Source of the DNA: Kineosporia babensis
GTDB lineage: Bacteria; Actinomycetota; Actinomycetes; Actinomycetales; Kineosporiaceae
Direction: 5' to 3'
DNA length: 64,000 nt
NCBI RefSeq assembly: GCF_021129305.1
Contig: NZ_JAJOMB010000003.1
Coordinates: 558,001-622,000, forward strand
The position numbers were made by a program, and so were the translations under genes. Under the pieces are notes generated by a model. That model worked only from the letters and a program-made list of their open reading frames with translations. It was not told the DNA's origin and made no database searches. This document shows positions 8,290 through 19,372 of this stretch, piece after piece; the first letter of the stretch is position 1; each line of letters opens with the position of its first letter.

Positions 8290-9171
8290 ATGGCGCTGAA
8301 CCTCCGGCGGCTGGGCTACCTCGTGGTCCTGGCCGAAGAACTCAACTTCACCCGGGCCGCCGCGCGCCTGCACATCGCCCAGCCCGCGCTGAGCCAGCAG
8401 ATCCGCCAGCTGGAGAAGGAACTCGGCGCCGAACTGGTGGTGCGGCGCCGAACCGGATGTGCGCTCACCGAGATCGGCGAACTGGTCGTGGCCGAGGGGC
8501 GTGACCTCACTGCCCGGGTGGATGCCGCGACCGCCCGCATTCAGGCCGCCGTCCAAGGTCGCAGCGGCCGGATCCGGCTGGCCTACACCCGCTCCGCGCG
8601 CGGCGGCGCCGTGGATGCCCTGATCGCCCGCTACCGCGAACGGTTTCCGGACGTAGAGGTACTGGCCGAGACCGGGTGGACCGCGCTGAACGTCGCCGGC
8701 CTGCTCGCGGGCCGGCTCGATCTGGCCTTCGTCCGGCCTCCGATCGAGGAGGCGGGCATCGTGTGCTGCTCGATGGAGCCGGAAGAACTGCTCCTCGCTC
8801 TTCCCGAAGGGCATCCGCTGGCGCGACTGAAACTGGTTGCCCGGGAACGCCTGGTCGGTGAACCGGTCGTGATGTGGCCGCGCGAGAACGGTCCCGGCAT
8901 GTACGACCGGACGGTTGAACAGGTCTGGCCCAACGGCGGTTTCAATCACGCCCGCTACGAGCCGGACGATGAGCAATTACTGCGCGCGGTCGCCTCCGGT
9001 GGCGTGATCGCCGTCGTACCGGCCGGCCGGGCCCGCGCACTACCGATGCCCGGGGTCCGCCTGCGCCGCTTCCGCGGGCCGACGCCCACGGTCGGCCTGG
9101 CCCTGGCCTACCGTCCCGAGCATCTACCGGCCGCCGGGCAGGACCTGCTCGATCTCCTCTACGAAAAGTGA
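8290..9171 (+). CDS. LysR-family transcriptional regulator
   Basis: 293 residues. Residues 1-60 form the winged helix-turn-helix ([42 protein letters not shown]), followed by the periplasmic-binding-protein-like effector domain with [17 protein letters not shown] near residue 100. The ATG at 8290 is chosen because it gives the canonical N-terminus; the in-frame extension reaching back over the divergent promoter is not plausible. It probably regulates the divergent D-amino-acid oxidase in response to an amino acid. Its 3' end overlaps that of thiE by 13 bases. Confidence 0.88.
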   Translation: MALNLRRLGYLVVLAEELNFTRAAARLHIAQPALSQQIRQLEKELGAELVVRRRTGCALTEIGELVVAEGRDLTARVDAATARIQAAVQGRSGRIRLAYTRSARGGAVDALIARYRERFPDVEVLAETGWTALNVAGLLAGRLDLAFVRPPIEEAGIVCCSMEPEELLLALPEGHPLARLKLVARERLVGEPVVMWPRENGPGMYDRTVEQVWPNGGFNHARYEPDDEQLLRAVASGGVIAVVPAGRARALPMPGVRLRRFRGPTPTVGLALAYRPEHLPAAGQDLLDLLYEK

Positions 9172-9809
9172 TAACCGGGAAGGCGCTTGAGCAGTTCGGT
9201 GGTTGCGGCGGCCGGATCGTCCGCCTCGGTGATCGCGCGGACCACCACAATCCGGCGGGCACCGGCCGCCACAACCTGATCGACGTTGGTAAGGTCGATC
9301 CCCCCGATGGCGAACCACGGCTTTTTCTGAGCGTTTTCAGCGGCATGACGCACCAGCTCCAGACCGGTCGCGGCCCGGCCGGGCTTGGTGGGCGTGGCCC
9401 AGGTCGGGCCCACGCAGGCGTAGTCGACGTCGGGGTCGGCGATCGCGGCGTCGAACTGAGCCGGTGAATGGGTGGATCGGCCGATCAGAGAACGGTTTCC
9501 GGTCAGTCGGCGGCCCTGCCCGGGTGAGAGGTCCTGCTGGCCGAGGTGCAGGACGTCGGAACCGGCGACTGCGGCGATGTCGGCGCGGTCGTTGACTGCG
9601 AGCAGACGTCCGTGGCGACGGGTGGCAGCGGCGAACACTTCCAGCAGCTCCAGTTCTTCGGCTGCTTCAAGGTTCTTCTCACGCAGCTGCACGATGTCCA
9701 CACCGGCGGCAAGCACTGCGTCGAGGAACTGCTCCAGATCTGCCTCGCGGCGGCGGGCGCCGGTGCACAAGTAGAGGCGGGCTGAGGTCAGCGCATCCAG
9801 GTTCGGCAT
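9159..9809 (-). CDS. thiE: Thiamine-phosphate synthase
   Basis: 216 residues. Joins hydroxymethylpyrimidine diphosphate and thiazole phosphate to give thiamine phosphate. Seen: QLREKNL near residue 40, [11 protein letters not shown] near 71, [37 protein letters not shown] near 128 and [10 protein letters not shown] near 160, all signatures of this TIM barrel. The ATG giving MPNLDALTS is chosen over upstream frame extensions, which overlap the riboswitch. No Shine-Dalgarno is obvious; CAGACT lies 7 nt upstream. It is divergent from the thiO operon and is not itself downstream of the riboswitch. Confidence 0.93.
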   Translation of the reverse strand: MPNLDALTSARLYLCTGARRREADLEQFLDAVLAAGVDIVQLREKNLEAAEELELLEVFAAATRRHGRLLAVNDRADIAAVAGSDVLHLGQQDLSPGQGRRLTGNRSLIGRSTHSPAQFDAAIADPDVDYACVGPTWATPTKPGRAATGLELVRHAAENAQKKPWFAIGGIDLTNVDQVVAAGARRIVVVRAITEADDPAAATTELLKRLPGYHFS

Positions 9810-9871
9810 TCGCGGAAGTCTGCCATGCGAAGTGGGGGACGACGGGAACGAATTCACGGGGTATGGTGGCC

Positions 9872-9960
9872 GGACCACGGGAGCCCGGAATCGCGGGCTG
9901 AGAGGGCGAGCGCACTCGTCGACCGTCGAACCTGCTCCGGATCATGCCGGCGAAGGGAGA
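9872..9960 (+). ncRNA. TPP riboswitch (THI element)
   Basis: The leader of the thiO operon contains the conserved parts of a TPP aptamer in order: CACGGGAGCCCGG, GGGCTGAGAGGG, GACCGTCGAACCTG, then CCGGATCATGCCGGCGAAGG. These match the helices P2, P3 and P4/P5 and the pyrophosphate-binding loop of known actinobacterial THI elements. The final AAGGGAGA is also the only Shine-Dalgarno for the thiO GTG at 9966, so TPP binding probably blocks translation directly; I see no terminator between aptamer and gene. Confidence 0.93.
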
Positions 9961-9965
9961 GTTGG

Positions 9966-13175
<3,210 letters not shown>

Positions 13176-15062
13176 CTGCGGGATCGGCACCGTCGGGGAG
13201 TCGGGGAGCAGGGTGGTCCGGCGGACTCGGCCGCCGCTCAGCTCGATCACCTGGTCGGCGTGCCGGGTGAGGGCCAGGTCGTGGGTGACCAGGAGCACCG
13301 TGCGGCCTTCGTCGGCCAGTTCGCGCAGGGTGCCGATCAGGTTCTGGGCGGTGCGCGGGTCGAGGCCGGTGGTGGGCTCGTCCAGCACCAGCACCGATCC
13401 CTGGCGCAGCAGGGCCCGGGTCAGGGCGACGCGCTGGCGCTGGCCACCCGACAGAGCTCGTCCGCGTTGGCCGACCTGGGTGGCCAGACCGTTCGGCAGC
13501 CGCTCAAGGAACTCGGCCGCGCCGCTGTCCTGGGCCGCCAACGTGATCGCGCCGGTGCCGGGGTCTTCCGGGGTGCCATAGGTGATGTTCTCCCGCAGGG
13601 TCTCGTCGAACATGAAGGGTTCCTGCGGCAGCCAGGTCACTTGCCGGCGCAGTTCGTGCAGTGGGTAGTCGCGCAGGTCGCGACCGGCCAGGAGTACTCT
13701 GCCGTGGTCGGGGTCGCGAAAACGCACGAGAAGCTCCATCAGGGTGGACTTTCCGGCACCGCTCGGGCCGGTCACCATGACCAAGGCGCCCGGTCGGATG
13801 CGCAGGCTCACGTTACTGAGCCGGTTCGGGCGGCCGGGTGAGCACACGGTCACGCCCTGGATGACGAGGTCGGCGCGCTGGAGGGGGTCGTACGGCCGGA
13901 GGTCGACCACCGGTGGCTCCAGGACCGCAGGGCGCAGTTCCAGCAGCTCCACCAGCCGGGCTGCGCTGGTGCCGAACTGGGAAGCGGTCAGGCCGAGCTG
14001 CCCGAGCGCCGTGATCGGTGGGTAGAGGAAGGTCAGGTAGGCGGTGAAGGCCAACAGCCCACCGACGGTCAGGTCACCGGTCGCGATGTCGACCACGCCG
14101 ATCCCGATCACGGCCAGCAGTCCGGCGGTCTCGACCAGTTCGGTCAGCGGACCTTGCACCGAGGCCAGCCGGGTCTGGCGCAGCCGGGCGGTCATCAGCC
14201 GTCCGGAGACCGTGGCCAGGCGGCGGCGCTCGGCCGGGCGGGCGTTGTAGGCCTGCACCAGAGCGGAGTTGGTCAGGCTCTGCTCCAGGGCCGAGGTCAG
14301 CTCGCCGTGAGCGACCCGGGTGCTCATCGAAAGGCGATGGGTACGACCGGTCAGCCAGCCGTTCAGCAGCCAGACCACCGGGGCCGCGGCCAGCACCACC
14401 AGGGCCAGCATCCAGCTCTGCCGCCAGGCCGCCACCCCGAAGATGACTACCGCGATCACCGAGCCGGCGGCATCGATGACCCCGGTCACGGTCAGGTGCT
14501 CCACGTCCTCCGTGTCGTCCACCACCCGGGAGAGCACATCCCCGAGAGCTCGGCGGTCCAGCTCTTCGGGGGCAAGGGTGAGGAGGTGGTCGTGGGTCTG
14601 GGCGCGCAGCCGACGGGAGAACCGCTCGGCCGCCGAGGCTGTGAGCACCGAGCCCAGGTAGGTCAGGACCGCGGCGACCAGGGTCACTCCGGCCCAGATC
14701 CCGGCCGGGCCCCAGAACTGTTCCAGATCAGCGTCTTCCACCGCGCCGTCGATCAGGTCGGCCAGGAGCTCGATCCCGATCGCGTCGGCCACCACGGCCA
14801 GGGTGAAAGCCAGCAGCGCGCCGGCCATGGCCAGGCGGCGGCCCTCGGTCAGGGGCCAGAACCGGCGAAACACCTGCGGCCAGCTGAGCCGGGGCAGTTC
14901 TTCCGGCGACTCGTCGCTCGCCAAGAGGTGTCTCCATGTCTGTCGCGAAGGTGACCGTTTCACCGTCTGCACCGAGCAGACTTCCCACCTCAGCTGGAAA
15001 GATCACGCTCGTCACCTGAGCGCGAGCTATGACGGGCAGATCACACCGCCGCCAAAATCCGG

Positions 15063-15096
15063 CGGACCGGTGCACTCTGCAGAGTGCACCGGTCCG
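15063..15096 (-). terminator. 34-bp perfect palindrome
   Basis: Bases 15063-15079 are the exact reverse complement of 15080-15096, centred on CTGCAG. It lies 30 bases downstream of the small basic-protein gene and about 90 bases upstream of the ABC exporter start, both on the minus strand. Best read as the terminator of the small gene; no U-tract follows. Confidence 0.6.
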
Positions 15097-15126
15097 GCCT
15101 GGGCAGGCAGACTGATCAGTGGCGGA

Positions 15127-15240
15127 TCAGTCGCGACCGCCCCGGGCCGGCTGCTTCGCCTCCGGCGTGTTCTTCTTCTTGGGCTGGACCTCGATCTTGC
15201 GGGCCGGACGACGGTCGCGGGCCTTCAGGATCTTCGCCAT
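15127..15240 (-). CDS. Small basic protein of 37 residues
   Basis: The reading frame opens with an ATG that has a near-perfect Shine-Dalgarno, AAGGAGA, six to seven bases upstream, the best in its neighbourhood. The product is very basic and hydrophilic: MAKILKARDRRPARKIEV, then a PKKKN stretch and a charged tail ending GGRD, with no membrane segment and no cysteine. It is bracketed by a hairpin upstream and a 34-bp palindrome downstream, so it forms its own transcription unit. I do not recognise the family. Nucleic-acid or ribosome binding would fit the composition, but that is inference. Confidence 0.65.
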   Translation of the reverse strand: MAKILKARDRRPARKIEVQPKKKNTPEAKQPARGGRD

Positions 15241-15336
15241 GGTGTGTCTCCTTCGTGTTCTCCGTAGCGGCGGTTCCGCTGTGGTGATGAGAAGAACTCT
15301 GCCCACCGTTCCTGGCAGAACAGCCTGCAGAACCTG

Positions 15337-15357
15337 AAAAACCGCTCTGACAGCGGT
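15337..15357 (-). terminator. Intrinsic terminator after the TetR gene
   Basis: On the minus strand ACCGCT-GTCAG-AGCGGT is followed directly by TTTT. It lies about 70 bases downstream of the tetR stop codon and upstream of the small basic-protein gene, separating the two units. Confidence 0.65.
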
Positions 15358-15427
15358 ACTACAGAAAGCCACAGCAGATCCGCACCGAAACACGGGTCAG
15401 CCTGCGCGCTACCGGCGGCCGTTCGTG

Positions 15428-16048
15428 CTACCTGATCACCAGCGGAACCCGCGCGGCCGGCGGCAGCTTCACCCGTGACGGATCGGCCGCGAAGGCCTGC
15501 AGAGCCAGCGCGGCGAACCTCCGGGAGGCCGCCACCGAGGCCGACGTCGACTCCGTCCGGATACCGCCGTTGGCCATGATCACTATCATCAGATCCTCCA
15601 TCACGAAGTCGCGCCGCAGACCCCCGCTGCGCTTCGCCCGCCCGACCAGTCTCGCCATCTTGGCCAGGGAATCGTCCCGGGACGCCGCGAAATTCATTGC
15701 CCTGGGGAAGGTCTTCATGAAGGCGGCGCTGAAACCCCAGTCCCGGGCGTGCAGATCGAACACCCGCTCCACCACCGAGCAGAATCCGTGCCACGGATCC
15801 GGATCGGCGAGCCCGTCGTCCACAATTCGCCCGCACGCCCGCATCTGATCGCTGAACGCCTCGGCGACCAGGGCGTCCTTGGTCGGGAATCGGCGGTAGA
15901 GCGTGGCCGGGCCGACCTGCGCCCGCCGCGCGATCTCCCGCATCGGTGCCTCCAGCCCGACCTCGGCGAAGACCTCACGCGCGGCTTCGATGATCCGGTC
16001 GCGGTTGTCACGGGCGTCCGCCCGCAGGTGAGACAGATTCTCGGCCAT
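15428..16048 (-). CDS. TetR-family repressor
   Basis: 206 residues. Residues 12-60 form the TetR helix-turn-helix: DRIIEAAREVFAEVGLEAPMREIARRAQVGPATLYRRFPTK. The remainder is an all-helical ligand domain with no clear ligand signature. It is divergent from a quinone-oxidoreductase-like gene, its likely target. TAAAGT ends 6 nt before its ATG and no Shine-Dalgarno is visible, so the transcript is probably leaderless. A 16-bp perfect dyad in the 49-base gap is a good operator candidate. Confidence 0.88.
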   Translation of the reverse strand: MAENLSHLRADARDNRDRIIEAAREVFAEVGLEAPMREIARRAQVGPATLYRRFPTKDALVAEAFSDQMRACGRIVDDGLADPDPWHGFCSVVERVFDLHARDWGFSAAFMKTFPRAMNFAASRDDSLAKMARLVGRAKRSGGLRRDFVMEDLMIVIMANGGIRTESTSASVAASRRFAALALQAFAADPSRVKLPPAARVPLVIR

Positions 16049-16061
16049 ACTCTCACTTTAC

Positions 16062-16087
16062 CTAGCTGGACGCAGGCGTCCACTTAG
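16062..16087. promoter_or_regulatory. TetR-type operator between two leaderless promoters
   Basis: The perfect dyad TGGACGC-AG-GCGTCCA (16067-16082) extends imperfectly to CTA...TAG at 16062-16087. It reaches to the tetR -10 (TAAAGT, minus strand 16060-16055) and covers the start of the oxidoreductase -10 (TAGTCT, 16085-16090), so binding would shut both genes. Confidence 0.6.
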
Positions 16088-16097
16088 TCTCGGCGGC

Positions 16098-17015
16098 ATG
16101 AGAGCACTTCAGTTCAGCGAGTACGGGTCCGCAGATGTCCTGCACGTGGCCGACGTTCCCGAGCCGCACGCCGGGCCGGGACAGATCCGGATCGCGGTCA
16201 GGGCCTCCGGCCTGACTCCGGCCGACACCTACTTCCGATCGGGCCGCTTCCGTGACTGGATGCCGCTGACCTTGCCGCACGTCCTGGGAGTGGACGCGGC
16301 CGGCGTGGTCGACGAGATCGGCGCCGGGGTTGGCGAAACCAAGGTGGGAGACGAGGTTTTCGGCCTGGTCGACGTCGCCCAGAAGGGTGGCGCGAACGCA
16401 GAGTACGCAGTACTGACCCTCTGGGGCCCCAAGCCGGCGGCGTTGTCCTGGGAGGAGGTCGGTGGGCTGGCCGGTAACGCCGAGACCTCGCAGCGGGTCC
16501 TGGACCAGCTCAAGCTCAAGGAGGGCGAAACCCTGCTGATCGAGGGGGCTGCCGGTGGGGTCGGTTCGGTGGCCACCCAGTTCGCGGTCGCTCGCGGCGC
16601 CACCGTCATCGGCACCGCCAGCCCGCACAACCACGATTTCCTGCGGGAGATCGGGGCAATTCCGGTCACCTACGGCCCCGGTCTCGCCCACCGCCTACCC
16701 CAAATGGTAGACGCTGTGCTCGACACCGCGGGCAAAGGCTCCCTTCGCGAGTTGGTCGCCTTGGCGGGCGGGCCGGAGCGCGTGGTCACCATCGCCGACA
16801 TGACCGCGCCCGAACTGGGAGTGAAGCTGTCCCGCTCGGCCGGACCGGATGCCGACCCCCAGGCGGTCGAAGGCCTTCAGGTCGCGCACGACCTGGCTCA
16901 GCAGGGCAAGCTACGACGTCTGGTGGCGGGCGTTTTCAGACTGCAGGAGGCAGCGAAGGCTCACGAGCTCAGCGAGACCGGTCACGCCCGAGGCAAGATC
17001 GTCCTGGTGCCGTAG
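16098..17015 (+). CDS. NADP-dependent zinc-free alcohol dehydrogenase/quinone oxidoreductase
   Basis: 305 residues of the medium-chain dehydrogenase superfamily. The N-terminal catalytic domain contains GLTPADTYFRSGRF and LPHVLGVDAAGVVDEIG; the Rossmann domain contains LLIEGAAGGVGSVATQFAVARGA near residue 150. The zinc-binding cysteines and the catalytic GHE motif are missing, placing it with quinone-reductase-like members that reduce quinones or enones using NADPH. Divergent from the TetR gene with a shared operator, so it may respond to a reactive or aromatic compound. TAGTCT ends 7 nt before the ATG; leaderless start likely. Confidence 0.87.
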   Translation: MRALQFSEYGSADVLHVADVPEPHAGPGQIRIAVRASGLTPADTYFRSGRFRDWMPLTLPHVLGVDAAGVVDEIGAGVGETKVGDEVFGLVDVAQKGGANAEYAVLTLWGPKPAALSWEEVGGLAGNAETSQRVLDQLKLKEGETLLIEGAAGGVGSVATQFAVARGATVIGTASPHNHDFLREIGAIPVTYGPGLAHRLPQMVDAVLDTAGKGSLRELVALAGGPERVVTIADMTAPELGVKLSRSAGPDADPQAVEGLQVAHDLAQQGKLRRLVAGVFRLQEAAKAHELSETGHARGKIVLVP

Positions 17016-17017
17016 CC

Positions 17018-19276
17018 CTATCGCCGGGCCCCGGAAGCGGTCACCTTCACTACACCGGTGACCCTTTCGCGGCCTTCGACCGACCTCAGCTTTCCGTCTG
17101 CCGAATCGCCGTCCAGGACCCACTGGTACTCGCCTCGCCGGGCGGCACGACCCGAGCCGCTGCGACCGTCCCAGCGGAAGGCAACCTCCAACCCGTCGGG
17201 CCGCTGAGCGATCGTGCGAATTGTTTTCCCACGGAACCGGATCCGCAGTCTGGCCTGACTCAGAGGTTTGGTGACGCTGCCCCGCAGCATCCAATCCGCA
17301 CCACCCGGCACGGATGGCGAAGTGGTGGTCTCAACCAGCAACGGACGATCGCGGCCGGTGTCGAACGGCAGTCGTCTCACGCTCAGATCACCGGCCGCTG
17401 TGACGCCGGCGATCAGATTCCCGTCGATCTCGTAGGGATGACCCAGTTCGCTGATCTCTGGCTCCGCCTGAGGTTCGGAAAGATTAAGCAGGTAGACCTT
17501 TTCGCCGCTACTCCAGCTCAGGGTGTCCTCGTTCAGGCGCAGATCGTGAACTTCGGTGGCGGCTGGGATCCGACGCACCCCCTGAACGAAAAGATCTGCC
17601 ACCGAGATCGTTCCGGAACGGTCCAGCCAGGCGTAACGCGAGCCCCAGATCGCCACCGGCCCCGCCGCACCCGATTCGACCAAGCGCTGAGAACCGTTCT
17701 CGCTAGAGGCATCACGGGTCATGACGGCTCCCGCGGGCGTGGCCCACACCAGCCTTGAGCCGAACAGATCGGTGTGCCGGGTCTTGGTGAAGAACAAGGG
17801 CTGTGTCGTATCCGGGGCATAGAGCCGTCCTTGGGTCAGGTTGAACGCCCCGGACGCCTTCATGCTCGTGTAGTTCGCCGAGGCCGATCCCTGAACAAAG
17901 GACTGGTACAGAGCACCGAAGGGCAAGTAGGCCCGACGATACACCGATCGGCCCTCAGAAGTACCACGCAGCAGGAAGTTCGTGCCGAAGGCGGCGACCG
18001 AATCCGGTGCGCCCGAGGCCGGGCGCGTCAGGCCGGGCGGATCGTCGAACCCCCACAATCCAGCCAGGTCGCCAGGTGTTCCGCTGCTGTCCCGCAACAC
18101 CTTTCGAGCCTTGATCAGGGTCTTCTCATCTCCGGCGACGTTCGGGTCGCGTACCGTGTAGAGCAGCAACCCGTTGCTCAGGGCCAGGTCGGTGAACGTC
18201 CCCCGCCGAGCCGGCCAGTCCGCCACCCGTTCGGCTCTTCTGCCCTCGGTCACCCGGTACACCCCGGCCCGGTCGACGAGATCGCCGCCCAGCCCGAAGT
18301 AGATGTCCTGGCCGTCCACGAACGGGCCGCTCAAGTCGCTCAGTGGGTCGTCCGTGGGCATCCTTCCGGGGAACTGCAGTCTGCCCCAGGAGCCTTGGCC
18401 CCCCACCGACACCTGGCTGACCACATAGGGCGGGCCTCCCATCCACTTGCGCAGGTAGGAGCTCACGGTCAGCATCCGGTCGTCGGTGGCCGCGCTGAGG
18501 AACCCGGACGCTTCCGGTTGCTCCTCGATCGGCAAACCCGTCCGGCGCCGAAAGACACGGTCCTTCTCGACATACCGGTTGTGGGTGCTCCAGGCGATGG
18601 AATCCGGAGTCAGCACCAGCCCTCCGAAGGCGGCCCCGACCCCGTCGGTGTCCGGCAACTCCTGGACGACCTCGGTGCCGCGATCACTCACCAGCACCAG
18701 CCGCCGTACCGCGTCCGGCTGTTTCCCCCAGGTCGCCGACACCAGAGTCCGAGGCCCATCGCTGACCGCCCGCACCAAGGCCTCGGAGTCGAACCCGCTC
18801 AGCACCACCCGGTCGTCGCCACCCGCCCGATGCTCCCGAAGCACTCCACCGTCGCGCCCCAGCCAGCCCTGCGGCGTCCAGGCCACGAACACCTCATCGC
18901 TGCTCAGTTCACCGGCTGCCCCGCTGCCGAGGTCAAAGGTGTGCAGAACACTGCGCTCGGCGCCGTTCCAACCCCGGATCTGCTCCACCCATCGCAACTG
19001 CCCGTTGCGGACATCTGTCGCGGGCACCACATCGGTGTCCAACGGCTTGGCCGGTCCGGCCTCGCGCCACGACTGCCCGGCCCCACCGACCAGCACCGTG
19101 CGCTCGTCCCGCAACACCACGAACTGCCCCTGGCTGACCCCCAGCAGTCGCGTACGGACGACTTCGGGCACCTGCGGAGCAACGTTCACATCCGCGGCGG
19201 CCGATGCCGGAACAGCCAGGGCCACAAGCAGCACAACCAGCAAAAGGCCCCGAAACCTCATGACAGCGTTCATCAA
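17018..19276 (-). CDS. Large secreted beta-propeller-like protein with FlgD-type C-terminus
   Basis: 752 residues. An N-terminal signal peptide (FRGLLLVVLLVALAVPASAAA) is followed by many short strand repeats with D/N-rich turns and aromatic residues, the texture of a beta-propeller. The last 100 residues contain VAFRWDGRSGSGRAARRGEY, the FlgD-like immunoglobulin motif that often ends extracellular proteins. No catalytic motif is visible. The exact start among MM, MNAV or MRFRG is uncertain. It ends three bases from the stop of the convergent oxidoreductase gene and lies 96 bases upstream of nothing on its own strand except its own promoter region. Function unknown; surface or secreted binding role inferred. 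Confidence 0.6.
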   Translation of the reverse strand: MMNAVMRFRGLLLVVLLVALAVPASAAADVNVAPQVPEVVRTRLLGVSQGQFVVLRDERTVLVGGAGQSWREAGPAKPLDTDVVPATDVRNGQLRWVEQIRGWNGAERSVLHTFDLGSGAAGELSSDEVFVAWTPQGWLGRDGGVLREHRAGGDDRVVLSGFDSEALVRAVSDGPRTLVSATWGKQPDAVRRLVLVSDRGTEVVQELPDTDGVGAAFGGLVLTPDSIAWSTHNRYVEKDRVFRRRTGLPIEEQPEASGFLSAATDDRMLTVSSYLRKWMGGPPYVVSQVSVGGQGSWGRLQFPGRMPTDDPLSDLSGPFVDGQDIYFGLGGDLVDRAGVYRVTEGRRAERVADWPARRGTFTDLALSNGLLLYTVRDPNVAGDEKTLIKARKVLRDSSGTPGDLAGLWGFDDPPGLTRPASGAPDSVAAFGTNFLLRGTSEGRSVYRRAYLPFGALYQSFVQGSASANYTSMKASGAFNLTQGRLYAPDTTQPLFFTKTRHTDLFGSRLVWATPAGAVMTRDASSENGSQRLVESGAAGPVAIWGSRYAWLDRSGTISVADLFVQGVRRIPAATEVHDLRLNEDTLSWSSGEKVYLLNLSEPQAEPEISELGHPYEIDGNLIAGVTAAGDLSVRRLPFDTGRDRPLLVETTTSPSVPGGADWMLRGSVTKPLSQARLRIRFRGKTIRTIAQRPDGLEVAFRWDGRSGSGRAARRGEYQWVLDGDSADGKLRSVEGRERVTGVVKVTASGARR

Positions 19277-19372
19277 TCGCCCTCAGCCCCGCGAAGTCTC
19301 CCCGTCGGATCGCCAACCTAGTGGGATTCACCCGCGCCCCACCGTCCTCCGAAGACCCGAGCGGACTGCGCC

